From positions 186,001 through 250,000 of the forward strand of contig NZ_BAAAEN010000003.1 of the NCBI RefSeq assembly GCF_039523035.1: a DNA stretch of 64,000 nucleotides, written 5' to 3'. Source of the stretch: Pigmentiphaga daeguensis (GTDB lineage: Bacteria > Pseudomonadota > Gammaproteobacteria > Burkholderiales > Burkholderiaceae_B). The translations under genes were made by a program, and so were the position numbers. Below the pieces are notes generated by a model that was given only the letters and a program-made list of their open reading frames with translations, was not told the origin of the DNA and searched no databases. Positions 25,118-32,671 of the stretch are shown one piece after another. The stretch's first letter is position 1; the number at the start of each line of letters is the position of its first letter.

Positions 25118-26071
25118 TCAGACGGTCAAGGGCAGGAGGAAGGCCGCGCTGATCTTGTTGCCCAGGATGGCGATGCGCCCCAGGAACTCGGTCAGGTACA
25201 GGTGCAGGCCTCGGGACAGGATGGGCCGTATCTCGGCATACAGCAATTCGGCGCGCAGCCGGCCGGCCTCGCGCTCGCAATCGCGGGAGTTGTCCGTCCT
25301 GAGCATGGCAAGGTTCTCGCACACGTGGTCCAGCGAGGCAAGCAGCGATCTCGGCATGGACGGGTTCAGGATCAGCAGCTCGGCCACGCGTTCGGGGACC
25401 AGCACGTCCCGATAGACTTGCCGGTATGTCTCAAGCCCCGACACCGAACTCAGGATGGAGGTCCAGTAATAGAAATCGTCGAGCGGCGCCCCGGAGGACG
25501 CGCGCGAGGCCGGCGCGCCGTCGGCGAAGCGCACGTCCAGGATGCGCGCGGTATTGTCCGCGCGCTCCAGGAAGGTCCCCAGCTGGGTGAAATAGAAAGC
25601 CTCGTCCTTGAGCGCGGTGCCCAGGGTCACGCCGCGCGACAGGTGCGAACGCAGCTTGACCCACTCGAACACCGAGTCCGGATCCACCGCCAGCATGCCT
25701 TCGTCGATCTGGCGGTTGAAGTCCAGCCAGGTATGGTTGATGGTCTCCCACGACTCCGTCGTCAGCGCGCCGCGCACCGCGCGGGCGTTTTCCCGGGCGG
25801 CGCGCAGGCTGGACAGGATGCTGGAAGGATTGCCGGGGTCGGCCACCATGAAACGCAGCACGTTGTCCGCCGTCACCGCGTCGTAGCGGCCGGCGAAAAC
25901 CTCGCCCAGTTCGGATATCGCCAGCACGGCCCGCTGGCTGCGCAGCGCGCTCTCGTCGGTCTGGGGCAGCAGCAGCGCCTTCATGGTGACGTCCAGCATG
26001 CGCGCGGTGTTCTCGGCCCGCTCCATGTAGCGGGCCATCCAGAAAAGATGGTCGGCGGTGCGGCTCAGCAT
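25118..26071 (-). CDS. Alpha-E domain protein (DUF403)
   Basis: All-helical alpha-E protein, 317 residues. The family start is MLSRTADHLFWMARYMERAE NTAR-like, and an internal echo reads FLERADNTARILDVR. Conserved segments include SSILSSLRAARENARAVRG and ESWETINHTWL. These proteins accompany circularly permuted ATP-grasp enzymes and transglutaminases and are predicted to help in peptide tagging; no enzymatic role is proven. The start overlaps the ATP-grasp stop by 7 nt (ATGCTGA), so translation is coupled. Confidence 0.94.
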   Translation of the reverse strand: MLSRTADHLFWMARYMERAENTARMLDVTMKALLLPQTDESALRSQRAVLAISELGEVFAGRYDAVTADNVLRFMVADPGNPSSILSSLRAARENARAVRGALTTESWETINHTWLDFNRQIDEGMLAVDPDSVFEWVKLRSHLSRGVTLGTALKDEAFYFTQLGTFLERADNTARILDVRFADGAPASRASSGAPLDDFYYWTSILSSVSGLETYRQVYRDVLVPERVAELLILNPSMPRSLLASLDHVCENLAMLRTDNSRDCEREAGRLRAELLYAEIRPILSRGLHLYLTEFLGRIAILGNKISAAFLLPLTV

Positions 26072-27516
26072 GTCTTTTCCTCCGTGCCGGCGCCTTCGAC
26101 GGCGTCGAGTACCCAGGTATCCTTGGTTCCGCCGCCCTGCGAGGAATTCACGACCAGCGATCCCTCGTGCAGCGCGACGCGTGTCAGGCCGCCCGCCACC
26201 ATGGAGACATTCCGGCCCGACAGCACGAACGGCCGCAGGTCGATGTGGCGCGGCGCGACGCCTTGCTCGACGAAGGTCGGGCAGGTCGACAGTGCCAGCG
26301 TGGGCTGGGCGATGTAGCCCTGCGGCCTGGCCAGCAGACGGGCGCGGAAGGACTCGATCTCGGCGCGGCTTGCCGTCGGGCCCACCAGCATCCCGTAGCC
26401 GCCCGCTCCATGCACCTCCTTGACCACCAGCTCCGGCAAGTGCGCGAGCACGTGCGAGAGTTCGTCGGGCTTGCGGCACTGCCAGGTCGGCACATTGCTC
26501 AGGATGGGTTCCTCGGACAGATAGAATGCGATCATGTCCGGCACGAAGGGATAGATGGACTTGTCGTCGGCCACCCCGGTCCCGATCGCGTTGGCCAGCG
26601 TGACGCGGCCCGCGCGGTACACGGACAGCAGCCCCGGCACCCCCAGCGCCGAGTCGGCGCGGAAGGCGATCGGGTCGAGGAAGTCGTCGTCCAGCCGGCG
26701 ATAGATCACATCCACCCGCCTGGGCCCGCGCGTGGTGCGCATGAAAACGGTGTTGTCGGCAACGAACAGGTCGCTGCCCTGCACCAGTTCGACGCCCATC
26801 TGCTGCGCCAGGAACGCGTGTTCGAAGTAGGCGGAATTGAAGATGCCCGGCGTCAGCACGACCACGGTGGGATCGTCCACGCCCATGGGCGCGACCGAAC
26901 GCAGGTTCTCCAGCAGCAGGTCGGGGTAGTGGGCCACGGGCGCGATCCGGTTCTGCACGAACAGCTCCGGGAAGAGCCGCATCATCATCTTGCGGTTCTC
27001 CAGCATGTAGGACACGCCCGACGGTACCCGCAGGTTGTCCTCGAGCACGTAGAACGTGCCGTCGCGGTCGTCGCCGGCCTTGACGATATCGACCCCGGCG
27101 ATATGGGCATAGATGTCGCGCGGCACGTCCACGTCATGCATCTCGGGCCGGTACTGGGCATTGGTGTAGACCTGCTCGGCGGGCACCACGCCGGCGCGCA
27201 CGATGTGGCGTTCGTGGTAGACATCGTGGATGAACATGTTCAGCGCGCGCACCCGCTGGGCCATGCCCCGCTGCAGCAACTGCCATTCGTCCGCGGGGAT
27301 GATGCGCGGGATCAGGTCGAACGGGATCAGCCGTTCCACGTCGCCGGCATCGCCCCCCAGCGCGAAAGTGATGCCGACCCGCCGGAACACCAGATCGGCC
27401 TCCGCTCGCTTGCGCGCCATGGTGTCGCCGCTCTGGCGGTCCAGCCAGGCGCAGAACCGCTGGTAGTGCCGGCGCACGACGCCGGTCTCGAATTGCATCT
27501 CGTCGTAGGACAGCAT
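26065..27516 (-). CDS. Circularly permuted ATP-grasp protein
   Basis: COG2308-family circularly permuted ATP-grasp protein, 483 residues, predicted to form amide bonds with ATP. Recognisable blocks are MLSYDEMQFETGVV at the start, RIIPADEWQLLQRGMAQRVR, HDVDVPRDIYAHIAGVDIV, LEDNLRVPSGVSYMLENR, VVVLTPGIFNSAYFEHAFLA, VDVIYRRLDDDFLDP and SSQGGGTKDTWVLD. I chose the ATG at 27516 from the family start and a GAAGG 6 nt upstream; longer in-frame starts to 27588 are possible. It is the first gene of the Anbu operon, divergent from the gentisate operon. Peptide or protein tagging is the family hypothesis. Confidence 0.93.
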   Translation of the reverse strand: MLSYDEMQFETGVVRRHYQRFCAWLDRQSGDTMARKRAEADLVFRRVGITFALGGDAGDVERLIPFDLIPRIIPADEWQLLQRGMAQRVRALNMFIHDVYHERHIVRAGVVPAEQVYTNAQYRPEMHDVDVPRDIYAHIAGVDIVKAGDDRDGTFYVLEDNLRVPSGVSYMLENRKMMMRLFPELFVQNRIAPVAHYPDLLLENLRSVAPMGVDDPTVVVLTPGIFNSAYFEHAFLAQQMGVELVQGSDLFVADNTVFMRTTRGPRRVDVIYRRLDDDFLDPIAFRADSALGVPGLLSVYRAGRVTLANAIGTGVADDKSIYPFVPDMIAFYLSEEPILSNVPTWQCRKPDELSHVLAHLPELVVKEVHGAGGYGMLVGPTASRAEIESFRARLLARPQGYIAQPTLALSTCPTFVEQGVAPRHIDLRPFVLSGRNVSMVAGGLTRVALHEGSLVVNSSQGGGTKDTWVLDAVEGAGTEEKTC

Positions 27517-27836
27517 GGGCACCTTCGTTCCTGGCCATATCCGAAGCTGCTCAAGCAAGGGCCGTACCGGGATGGCATGCACGCGCATCGTGCGCGGACA
27601 CGTCCCGCGGCGGCAGGGCCGCCGGAAAACGCACCATGCGGAAGAACGCGTGCGCCGATCGGAAACCATGCGGCACCAGGGCGGTGCACGGTGCCTCGCC
27701 GCATCGATCGGCGAGCCATATTCTTATTGATATGGTTGATAAGATAATTTCATATCATTTTGCATACCTCGACGCATACAATGGCCCGGACACGGACGCG
27801 GGCATGCCGCGCCACCCTGCCAGACACGGAGACCCC
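27517..27836. promoter_or_regulatory. Divergent promoter region, Anbu operon versus gentisate operon
   Basis: A 320-nt gene-free stretch. The half nearer the ATP-grasp gene is GC-rich with nothing I can assign. The segment 27718-27775 is AT-rich and holds a perfect dyad TGATATG (27728-27734) and CATATCA (27751-27757) with a 16-nt spacer. A plausible sigma-70 promoter for the gentisate genes overlaps it: TTGATA (27727-27732), 17 nt, TCATAT (27750-27755). The dyad would then block RNA polymerase. No regulator gene is adjacent. Confidence 0.5.
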
Positions 27837-28889
27837 ATGCTCGACAAGACCGCTCCCGATGCCGCGCGCCGCGAATACTACGACCGCATCGCGCAGAAGA
27901 ACCTGAGCCCCCTCTGGGAATCCCTGCACACCCTCGTCCCGCCCCAGCCGCAGCCGCGATGCGTGCCCGCGATCTGGAAGTACGAGAAGCTGCGCGCCGA
28001 CGTCATGGAGTCGGGCTCCATCATCAGCGCCGAGGAAGCCGTGCGCCGGGTGTTGATCCTGGAGAACCCCGGCCTGAAGGGCCAGTCGGCCATCACCCAG
28101 ACGCTGTACGCGGGCCTGCAACTGATCCTGCCCGGCGAGATCGCTCCCAGCCACCGCCACACCCAGTCGGCCCTGCGCTTCATCGTCGAAGGCAAGGGCG
28201 CCTACACGGCGGTCAACGGCGAACGCACCACCATGCATCCCGGCGACTTCATCATCACGCCGTCCTGGACCTGGCACGACCACGGCAATCCCGCCGAAGC
28301 CGAAGGCGGCGAGCCGGTGGTGTGGCTGGACGGCCTGGACATCCCGCTGCTGCGGTCGCTGGATGCCGGCTTCGCCGAGAACTATCCCGAGGCCTCGCAG
28401 CCCGTCATGCGTCCCGAGGGGGACAGCTTCGCGCGCTACGGCTACAACATGGCGCCCGTGCGCCACACCTTCAGCGGCACCTCCTCGCCCATCTTCAACT
28501 ATCCCTACGAACGCTCGCGCGAAGCCCTCGACCAGTTGGCGCGCCGCGGCGAACTCGACCCCTGGGACGGCGTCAAGCTGCGCTACGTGAACCCCGCCAC
28601 CGGCGGCTACCCCATGCCCACCATGGCGACCTTCATGCAATGGCTGCCGGCCGGTTTCCAGGGCAAGACCTACCGCACCTCGGACTCCACCGTGTTCAGC
28701 GTGGTCGAGGGCCAGGGCAGCGTGCGCATCGGCGACGAAGTCTTCCAGTTCGGACCGCGCGACGTGTTCGCGGTCCCGCCCTGGAAGCCGGTGCAACTGG
28801 CCGCGCTCGAAGACGCGGTGCTCTTCAGCTATTCTGATCGTCCGGTGCAGGCCGCGCTGGGGCTGCTGCGCGAAGAGCGCATCGCCTGA
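27837..28889 (+). CDS. Gentisate 1,2-dioxygenase
   Basis: Bicupin iron(II) ring-cleavage dioxygenase, 350 residues, converting gentisate to maleylpyruvate. The first cupin has the metal motif APSHRHTQSALRFIVEGKGA and the later His in SWTWHDHGN. Family blocks include LWESLHTLVPPQPQP near the start and VVWLDGLDIPL. The second cupin (STVFSVVEGQGSVRIGDE, FAVPPWKPV) lacks the full ligand set, as usual. The ATG at 27837 was chosen because the family N-terminus starts there; an upstream in-frame ATG at 27636 is inside the AT-rich promoter's flank. It is followed by fumarylpyruvate hydrolase and maleylpyruvate isomerase genes, giving a complete lower gentisate route. Confidence 0.95.
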   Translation: MLDKTAPDAARREYYDRIAQKNLSPLWESLHTLVPPQPQPRCVPAIWKYEKLRADVMESGSIISAEEAVRRVLILENPGLKGQSAITQTLYAGLQLILPGEIAPSHRHTQSALRFIVEGKGAYTAVNGERTTMHPGDFIITPSWTWHDHGNPAEAEGGEPVVWLDGLDIPLLRSLDAGFAENYPEASQPVMRPEGDSFARYGYNMAPVRHTFSGTSSPIFNYPYERSREALDQLARRGELDPWDGVKLRYVNPATGGYPMPTMATFMQWLPAGFQGKTYRTSDSTVFSVVEGQGSVRIGDEVFQFGPRDVFAVPPWKPVQLAALEDAVLFSYSDRPVQAALGLLREERIA

Positions 28890-28927
28890 TCTCCTTTCCC
28901 ATCCCTACACCCAAAGGTTATCCGCCC

Positions 28928-29626
28928 ATGTCGTACGTATTCCAACCCGAAGCGGTCACCACGCTGCCCGTCGCCGGCAGCAACGAACAGTTCCCCGTGC
29001 GCCGCGTCTACTGCGTCGGCCGCAACTACGCCGCCCACGCGCGCGAAATGGGCTTCGACCCCGACCGCGAACCGCCGTTCTTCTTCTGCAAGCCGGCCGA
29101 CGCCGTGGTGGCCGTGCCCTACGGCACGACGCTGGACCTGCCCTACCCGTCCGAGACCTCGAACTTCCACTACGAGATCGAACTGGTCGCCGCCATCGGC
29201 AAGTCCGGCTCCAACATCCCCGTCGAACAGGCGCTGGAATACGTCTGGGGCTACGCCGTCGGGCTGGACATGACCCGCCGCGACCTGCAGATCAAGATGC
29301 GCGAGGTCGGCCGTCCCTGGGAACTCGGCAAGGCCTTCGACCAGAGCGCGCCCACCGCTCCCCTGCACAAGGCCTCCGACGTCGGCAACATGGACAACGC
29401 CGAGCTGTGGCTCAAGGTGAACGGCCAGGACAAGCAGCGCAGCGATACTTCCAAGCTGATCTGGTCCATCGCCGAGACCGTGGCCTACCTGTCCAAGTAC
29501 TTCCGCCTGGAACCGGGCGACCTGATCTTCACCGGCACCCCCGAAGGCGTGGGCCCGGTGGTCAAGGGCGACCTGATGGAAGGCGGCGTGGCCGGCCTGG
29601 GCGAACTGAAGGTCCGCGTGGTCTGA
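28928..29626 (+). CDS. Fumarylpyruvate hydrolase (FAH family)
   Basis: Fumarylacetoacetate-hydrolase fold enzyme, 232 residues, splitting fumarylpyruvate to fumarate and pyruvate in the gentisate pathway. Family blocks: VYCVGRNYAAHAREMG (about residue 27), FFFCKPADAVV, the metal-binding YEIELVAAIGK, then YAVGLDMTRRDLQ and DLIFTGTPEGVGPV. It lies between the gentisate dioxygenase gene (38 nt upstream) and the isomerase gene (16 nt downstream), which distinguishes it from generic FAH proteins. Confidence 0.93.
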   Translation: MSYVFQPEAVTTLPVAGSNEQFPVRRVYCVGRNYAAHAREMGFDPDREPPFFFCKPADAVVAVPYGTTLDLPYPSETSNFHYEIELVAAIGKSGSNIPVEQALEYVWGYAVGLDMTRRDLQIKMREVGRPWELGKAFDQSAPTAPLHKASDVGNMDNAELWLKVNGQDKQRSDTSKLIWSIAETVAYLSKYFRLEPGDLIFTGTPEGVGPVVKGDLMEGGVAGLGELKVRVV

Positions 29627-29642
29627 GGCCGGACGAGCCGAC

Positions 29643-30281
29643 ATGGAACTCTACAGTTTCTTCAACAGCTCGACCTCGTACCGGGTCCGCATCGCGCTAG
29701 GGCTCAAGGGCCTGGCCTACGAATACCGCGGCGTCAACATCCGCAAGCTGGAACACCGCGCGGCGGACTACGTGGCCAGGAACCCCTCGGCCAACGTCCC
29801 ACTGCTGGTCGACGGCGAGGTGCAACTGGGGCAGTCGCTGGCCATCATCGACTACCTCGACGCCACCTATCCCGAGCCGCGCCTGATCCCCCAGGACAAG
29901 ATGCGGCGCGCCCGCGTGCTCGAGGTCGCGCTGGCCATCGCCTGCGACATCCATCCGGTCAACAACCTGCGCATCCTGAAGTACCTCACCGACGTCATCG
30001 GCGTCACCGAGGAACAGAAGAAGGCCTGGTACGACCACTGGATCCAGGACGGCCTGGCCGCCGTCGAGCGCCTGCTCCAGGCCCACGGCTCCGGCCCGTA
30101 CTGCTTCGGCGACGCGCCCACGCTGGCCGACTGCTGCCTGGTCCCCCAGGTCGGCAACGCCCAGCGCATGGGCTGCGACACCTCGGCCTACCCCCGGGTG
30201 ATGGCCGTGTACGAGCACTGCCAGCAGCAGCCGGCCTTCCAGCAGGCCGCGCCGGCCAAACAGCCGGACTATAGTAGTTAG
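29643..30281 (+). CDS. maiA: Maleylpyruvate isomerase (zeta-class GST)
   Basis: Zeta-class glutathione transferase, 212 residues, isomerising maleylpyruvate (or maleylacetoacetate) to the fumaryl form with glutathione. The zeta active-site motif SSTSYRVRIALGLKGL appears as NSSTSYRVRIALGL at residues 8-21. The N-terminal thioredoxin domain ends near ALIDYLDATYPEPRL-like (IIDYLDATYPEPRL), and the C-terminal helical domain has GDAPTLADCCLVPQV and NAQRMGCD. The context makes maleylpyruvate the likely substrate. It ends the gentisate operon at a repeat cluster. Confidence 0.94.
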   Translation: MELYSFFNSSTSYRVRIALGLKGLAYEYRGVNIRKLEHRAADYVARNPSANVPLLVDGEVQLGQSLAIIDYLDATYPEPRLIPQDKMRRARVLEVALAIACDIHPVNNLRILKYLTDVIGVTEEQKKAWYDHWIQDGLAAVERLLQAHGSGPYCFGDAPTLADCCLVPQVGNAQRMGCDTSAYPRVMAVYEHCQQQPAFQQAAPAKQPDYSS

Positions 30282-30585
30282 TTACCCCCCCCTACGCCCT
30301 TACGGGCGCCCCCCAGGGGGCGATGCGGGTGGACCGGCGGAGCCGGATCCACCGCATCCTGGGTCTAGTACCCGTTTCTTGGGTTGTGGCAGCCGTGCTT
30401 CGCTGGCTGCCAGCGGTAGCAACGGTGTGGCGTACCAAAAAAACCGGTACTAGATCCAGGGCGCCGCGGATCCGGCTTTGCCGGTCCGCTAGTGCCGCCC
30501 CTTGAGGGGCGCGGCCATAGGCCGCGTGGGGGTGGGTTTCCCCGACCGGCGGAGCCGGATCCACCGCATCCTGGGTCGTGGGGCG
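30282..30585. repeat. Cluster of GC-rich palindromic intergenic repeats
   Basis: Gene-free interval between convergent genes, filled with repeats. A 34-nt exact direct repeat starting GACCGGCGGAGCCGGATCC occurs at 30332-30365 and 30544-30577. A reverse-orientation relative, GCGGATCCGGC-TTT-GCCGGTCCGC, lies at 30466-30490, and again at 41618-41642. A GCCCTTACGGGCGCCCCCCA segment and GCGGCCATAGGCCGC make further hairpins. They may serve as terminators for both operons. Confidence 0.8.
30358..30460. mobile_element. MITE-like 103-bp element with ~25-bp terminal inverted repeats
   Basis: The left end CCTGGGTCTAGTACCCGTTT plus CTTGG (30358-30382) is the near-perfect inverse of the right end, CCAAAAAAACCGGTACTAGA plus TCCAGG (30435-30460). 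The centre holds a second hairpin, GGCAGCC (30388-30394) with GGCTGCC (30405-30411). There is no open frame of note inside. The structure resembles a non-autonomous miniature inverted-repeat element or a large REP-like hairpin, sitting inside one copy of the 34-nt repeat. No matching transposase is in this window. Confidence 0.55.
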
Positions 30586-31908
30586 CTACCGCACGGAGTC
30601 GAGCGCCGTCTTCACCACGGAAAACAGCACGCCTATCTGCTCTTCGTCGATGATGAGCGGCGGCGAGAACGCCAGGATGTCGCCGGTGAATCGCACCAGC
30701 ACTCCCGCCTTCAGGCAGGCCAGGAACGCCTCGTAGGCGCGCGCCCCCGGCTGTCCCGCGCGCGGCTCCAGCTCGATCGCCGCCGCCATCCCGATGTTGC
30801 GGATGTCCTTCACGTGCGGCGCTCCCCGCAGGCCGTGCACCGCGGACTCGAACGCCGGCTCCAGGCTGGCCGCGCGCGCGAACAGCCCTTCCTTCTCGTA
30901 CAGGTCGAGCGTGGCCACCGCGGCCGCCGCCGCGGCGGGGTGTCCCGAATAGGTGTAGCCGTGGAAAAGCTCGATCGCGTTGCCCGGCCCCGCCGCCATG
31001 ATCGTGTCGTGGATCTCCCGCGACACCGCCACCGCGCCCATGGGAACGGTGGCATTGTTGACGCCCTTGGCCATCGTCAGCAGGTCCGGCGTCACCCCGA
31101 AGCGTTGCGCCGCGGTGGCCGCGCCCAGCCGGCCGAAGGCGGTGATCACTTCGTCGAAGATCAACGGAATGCCATGGCGCGTGCACAGCTCGCGCAGGCG
31201 CTCCAGGTAGCCGACCGGCGGCACGATCACACCCGCCGAACCGGCCATGGGCTCGACGATGACCCCCGCCACCGTGGAAGGATCGTGCAAGGCCAGCAGC
31301 CGCTCCAGGTCGTCGGCCAGGTGGGCGCCCCAGGCCGGCTGCCCGCGCGTGAACGCGGCCTGGGCGATGTTCAGCGTGGCCGGCAGGTGGTCCACGCCGG
31401 GCATCAGGTTGCCCGCATAGGCCTTGCGGTTGGCGCCGATGCCGCCCACCGACATGCCGCCGAAGCCCACTCCGTGATAGCCGCGTTCGCGGCCGATGAA
31501 ACGCGTGCGCTGGCCTTCGCCGCGCGCGCGGTGGTAGGCCAGCGCGATCTTGAGCGCGGTATCGACCGATTCGGACCCCGAGTTCGTAAAGAAGATGCGG
31601 TCCAGCCCCGGAGGCATCAGCGCGGCCAGCCGGCCGGCGGCCTCGAACGCCAGCGGATGCCCCATCTGGAAAGGCGGCGCATAGTCCAGCGCGCGCATCT
31701 GCGCGTGCACGGCTTCGATGATCTCCTCGCGCCCGTGCCCGGCGTTGCAGCACCACAGGCCGGCCGTGCCGTCCAGGACCCGGTGGCCATCGGCATCGGT
31801 GTAGTACATGCCCTTGGCCGATACCAGCAGCCTGGGCGCGGCCTTGAACTGGCGATTGGCGGTGAAGGGCATCCAGAGGGATTGCAGGTCGGGCAACTCG
31901 GCGGGCAT
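30586..31908 (-). CDS. Omega-amino acid:pyruvate aminotransferase (class III)
   Basis: PLP-dependent class III aminotransferase, 440 residues, of the beta-alanine/omega-amino-acid:pyruvate type. Opening block LQSLWMPFTANRQFKAAPR and GLWCCNAGHGR are characteristic. PLP-site features include FFTNSGSESVDTALKIAL, the Asp in LIFDEVITAFGRLG and the Schiff-base Lys in LLTMAKGVNNATVPMG. The start at 31908 has an AGGAG 6 nt upstream. It probably removes the amino group from beta-alanine or a similar omega-amino acid to give a semialdehyde; no matching dehydrogenase is adjacent. It is divergent from the PKHD-type dioxygenase gene. Confidence 0.93.
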   Translation of the reverse strand: MPAELPDLQSLWMPFTANRQFKAAPRLLVSAKGMYYTDADGHRVLDGTAGLWCCNAGHGREEIIEAVHAQMRALDYAPPFQMGHPLAFEAAGRLAALMPPGLDRIFFTNSGSESVDTALKIALAYHRARGEGQRTRFIGRERGYHGVGFGGMSVGGIGANRKAYAGNLMPGVDHLPATLNIAQAAFTRGQPAWGAHLADDLERLLALHDPSTVAGVIVEPMAGSAGVIVPPVGYLERLRELCTRHGIPLIFDEVITAFGRLGAATAAQRFGVTPDLLTMAKGVNNATVPMGAVAVSREIHDTIMAAGPGNAIELFHGYTYSGHPAAAAAAVATLDLYEKEGLFARAASLEPAFESAVHGLRGAPHVKDIRNIGMAAAIELEPRAGQPGARAYEAFLACLKAGVLVRFTGDILAFSPPLIIDEEQIGVLFSVVKTALDSVR

Positions 31909-31970
31909 GCGGGGCTCCTGGTTGGGCGGCAAGGGTAAACTTGCCGGGATACCCACGAGGATACTCCGCC

Positions 31971-32651
31971 ATGATGCTGACCCTTCCCGACGTGCTGACG
32001 GCCGAGCAGGTGGCGCGCTGCCGCCAGGCGCTGGCGGGCGCCTCCTGGACCGATGGCCGAACCACGGCCGGCCACATGGCGGTCCACGCCAAGCACAACC
32101 GGCAACTGGCCGCCGACGACCCGCTGGGCGCGCAACTGGGCAACCTGATCCTGGACGCGCTGGGCGCCAACCCGCTGTTCATTTCCGCCACGCTGCCGCT
32201 GAAGGTGCTGCCGCCGGCCTTCAATCGCTACGAAGGCGGCGGCAACTACGGCAACCACATCGACAATGCCATCCGCAGCCTGCCCGGCACCGCGCACCGC
32301 GTGCGCACCGACATCTCCGCCACGCTGTTCCTGACGCCGCCCGAGGACTACGACGGCGGCGAGCTCGTGGTCGAGGACACCTACGGCGCCCACCGCGTCA
32401 AGCTGCCCGCTGGCCACCTGGTGATCTATCCCGGCACCAGCCTGCACCGGGTCACCCCCGTGACCCGCGGCGCCCGCGTCTCGGCCTTCTTCTGGGTGCA
32501 GAGCCTGGTGCGCGACGAAATCCGGCGCGAAACCCTGTATCGCATGGACACGGCCATCCAGCAGTTGTCCCGCGAAGTCCCGGGCAGCGATGCCCTGGTC
32601 CAGTTGACCGGCATCTACCACAACCTGCTGCGGCAATGGTCGCAGACCTGA
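31971..32651 (+). CDS. PKHD-type Fe(II)/2-oxoglutarate hydroxylase (PiuC/YbiX family)
   Basis: Iron- and 2-oxoglutarate-dependent dioxygenase of the YbiX/PiuC family, 226 residues. The His-X-Asp is in GNYGNHIDNAI (about residue 97), the distal His in GTSLHRVTPVTRG, and the 2-oxoglutarate Arg in GARVSAFFWVQS. The family opener is MLTLPDVLTAEQVARCRQAL. Such genes often lie beside iron-siderophore receptors; none is seen here. The first of two ATGs is annotated. It is followed 20 nt later by an FMN oxidase gene. Confidence 0.93.
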   Translation: MMLTLPDVLTAEQVARCRQALAGASWTDGRTTAGHMAVHAKHNRQLAADDPLGAQLGNLILDALGANPLFISATLPLKVLPPAFNRYEGGGNYGNHIDNAIRSLPGTAHRVRTDISATLFLTPPEDYDGGELVVEDTYGAHRVKLPAGHLVIYPGTSLHRVTPVTRGARVSAFFWVQSLVRDEIRRETLYRMDTAIQQLSREVPGSDALVQLTGIYHNLLRQWSQT

Positions 32652-32671
32652 CCCGGCGCCCGGGAACCGAC

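Noticed and set aside
30292..30564. Small frames within the 30282-30585 repeat cluster
   Set aside because: They are produced by the palindromic repeats themselves, with no ribosome sites and no family similarity.
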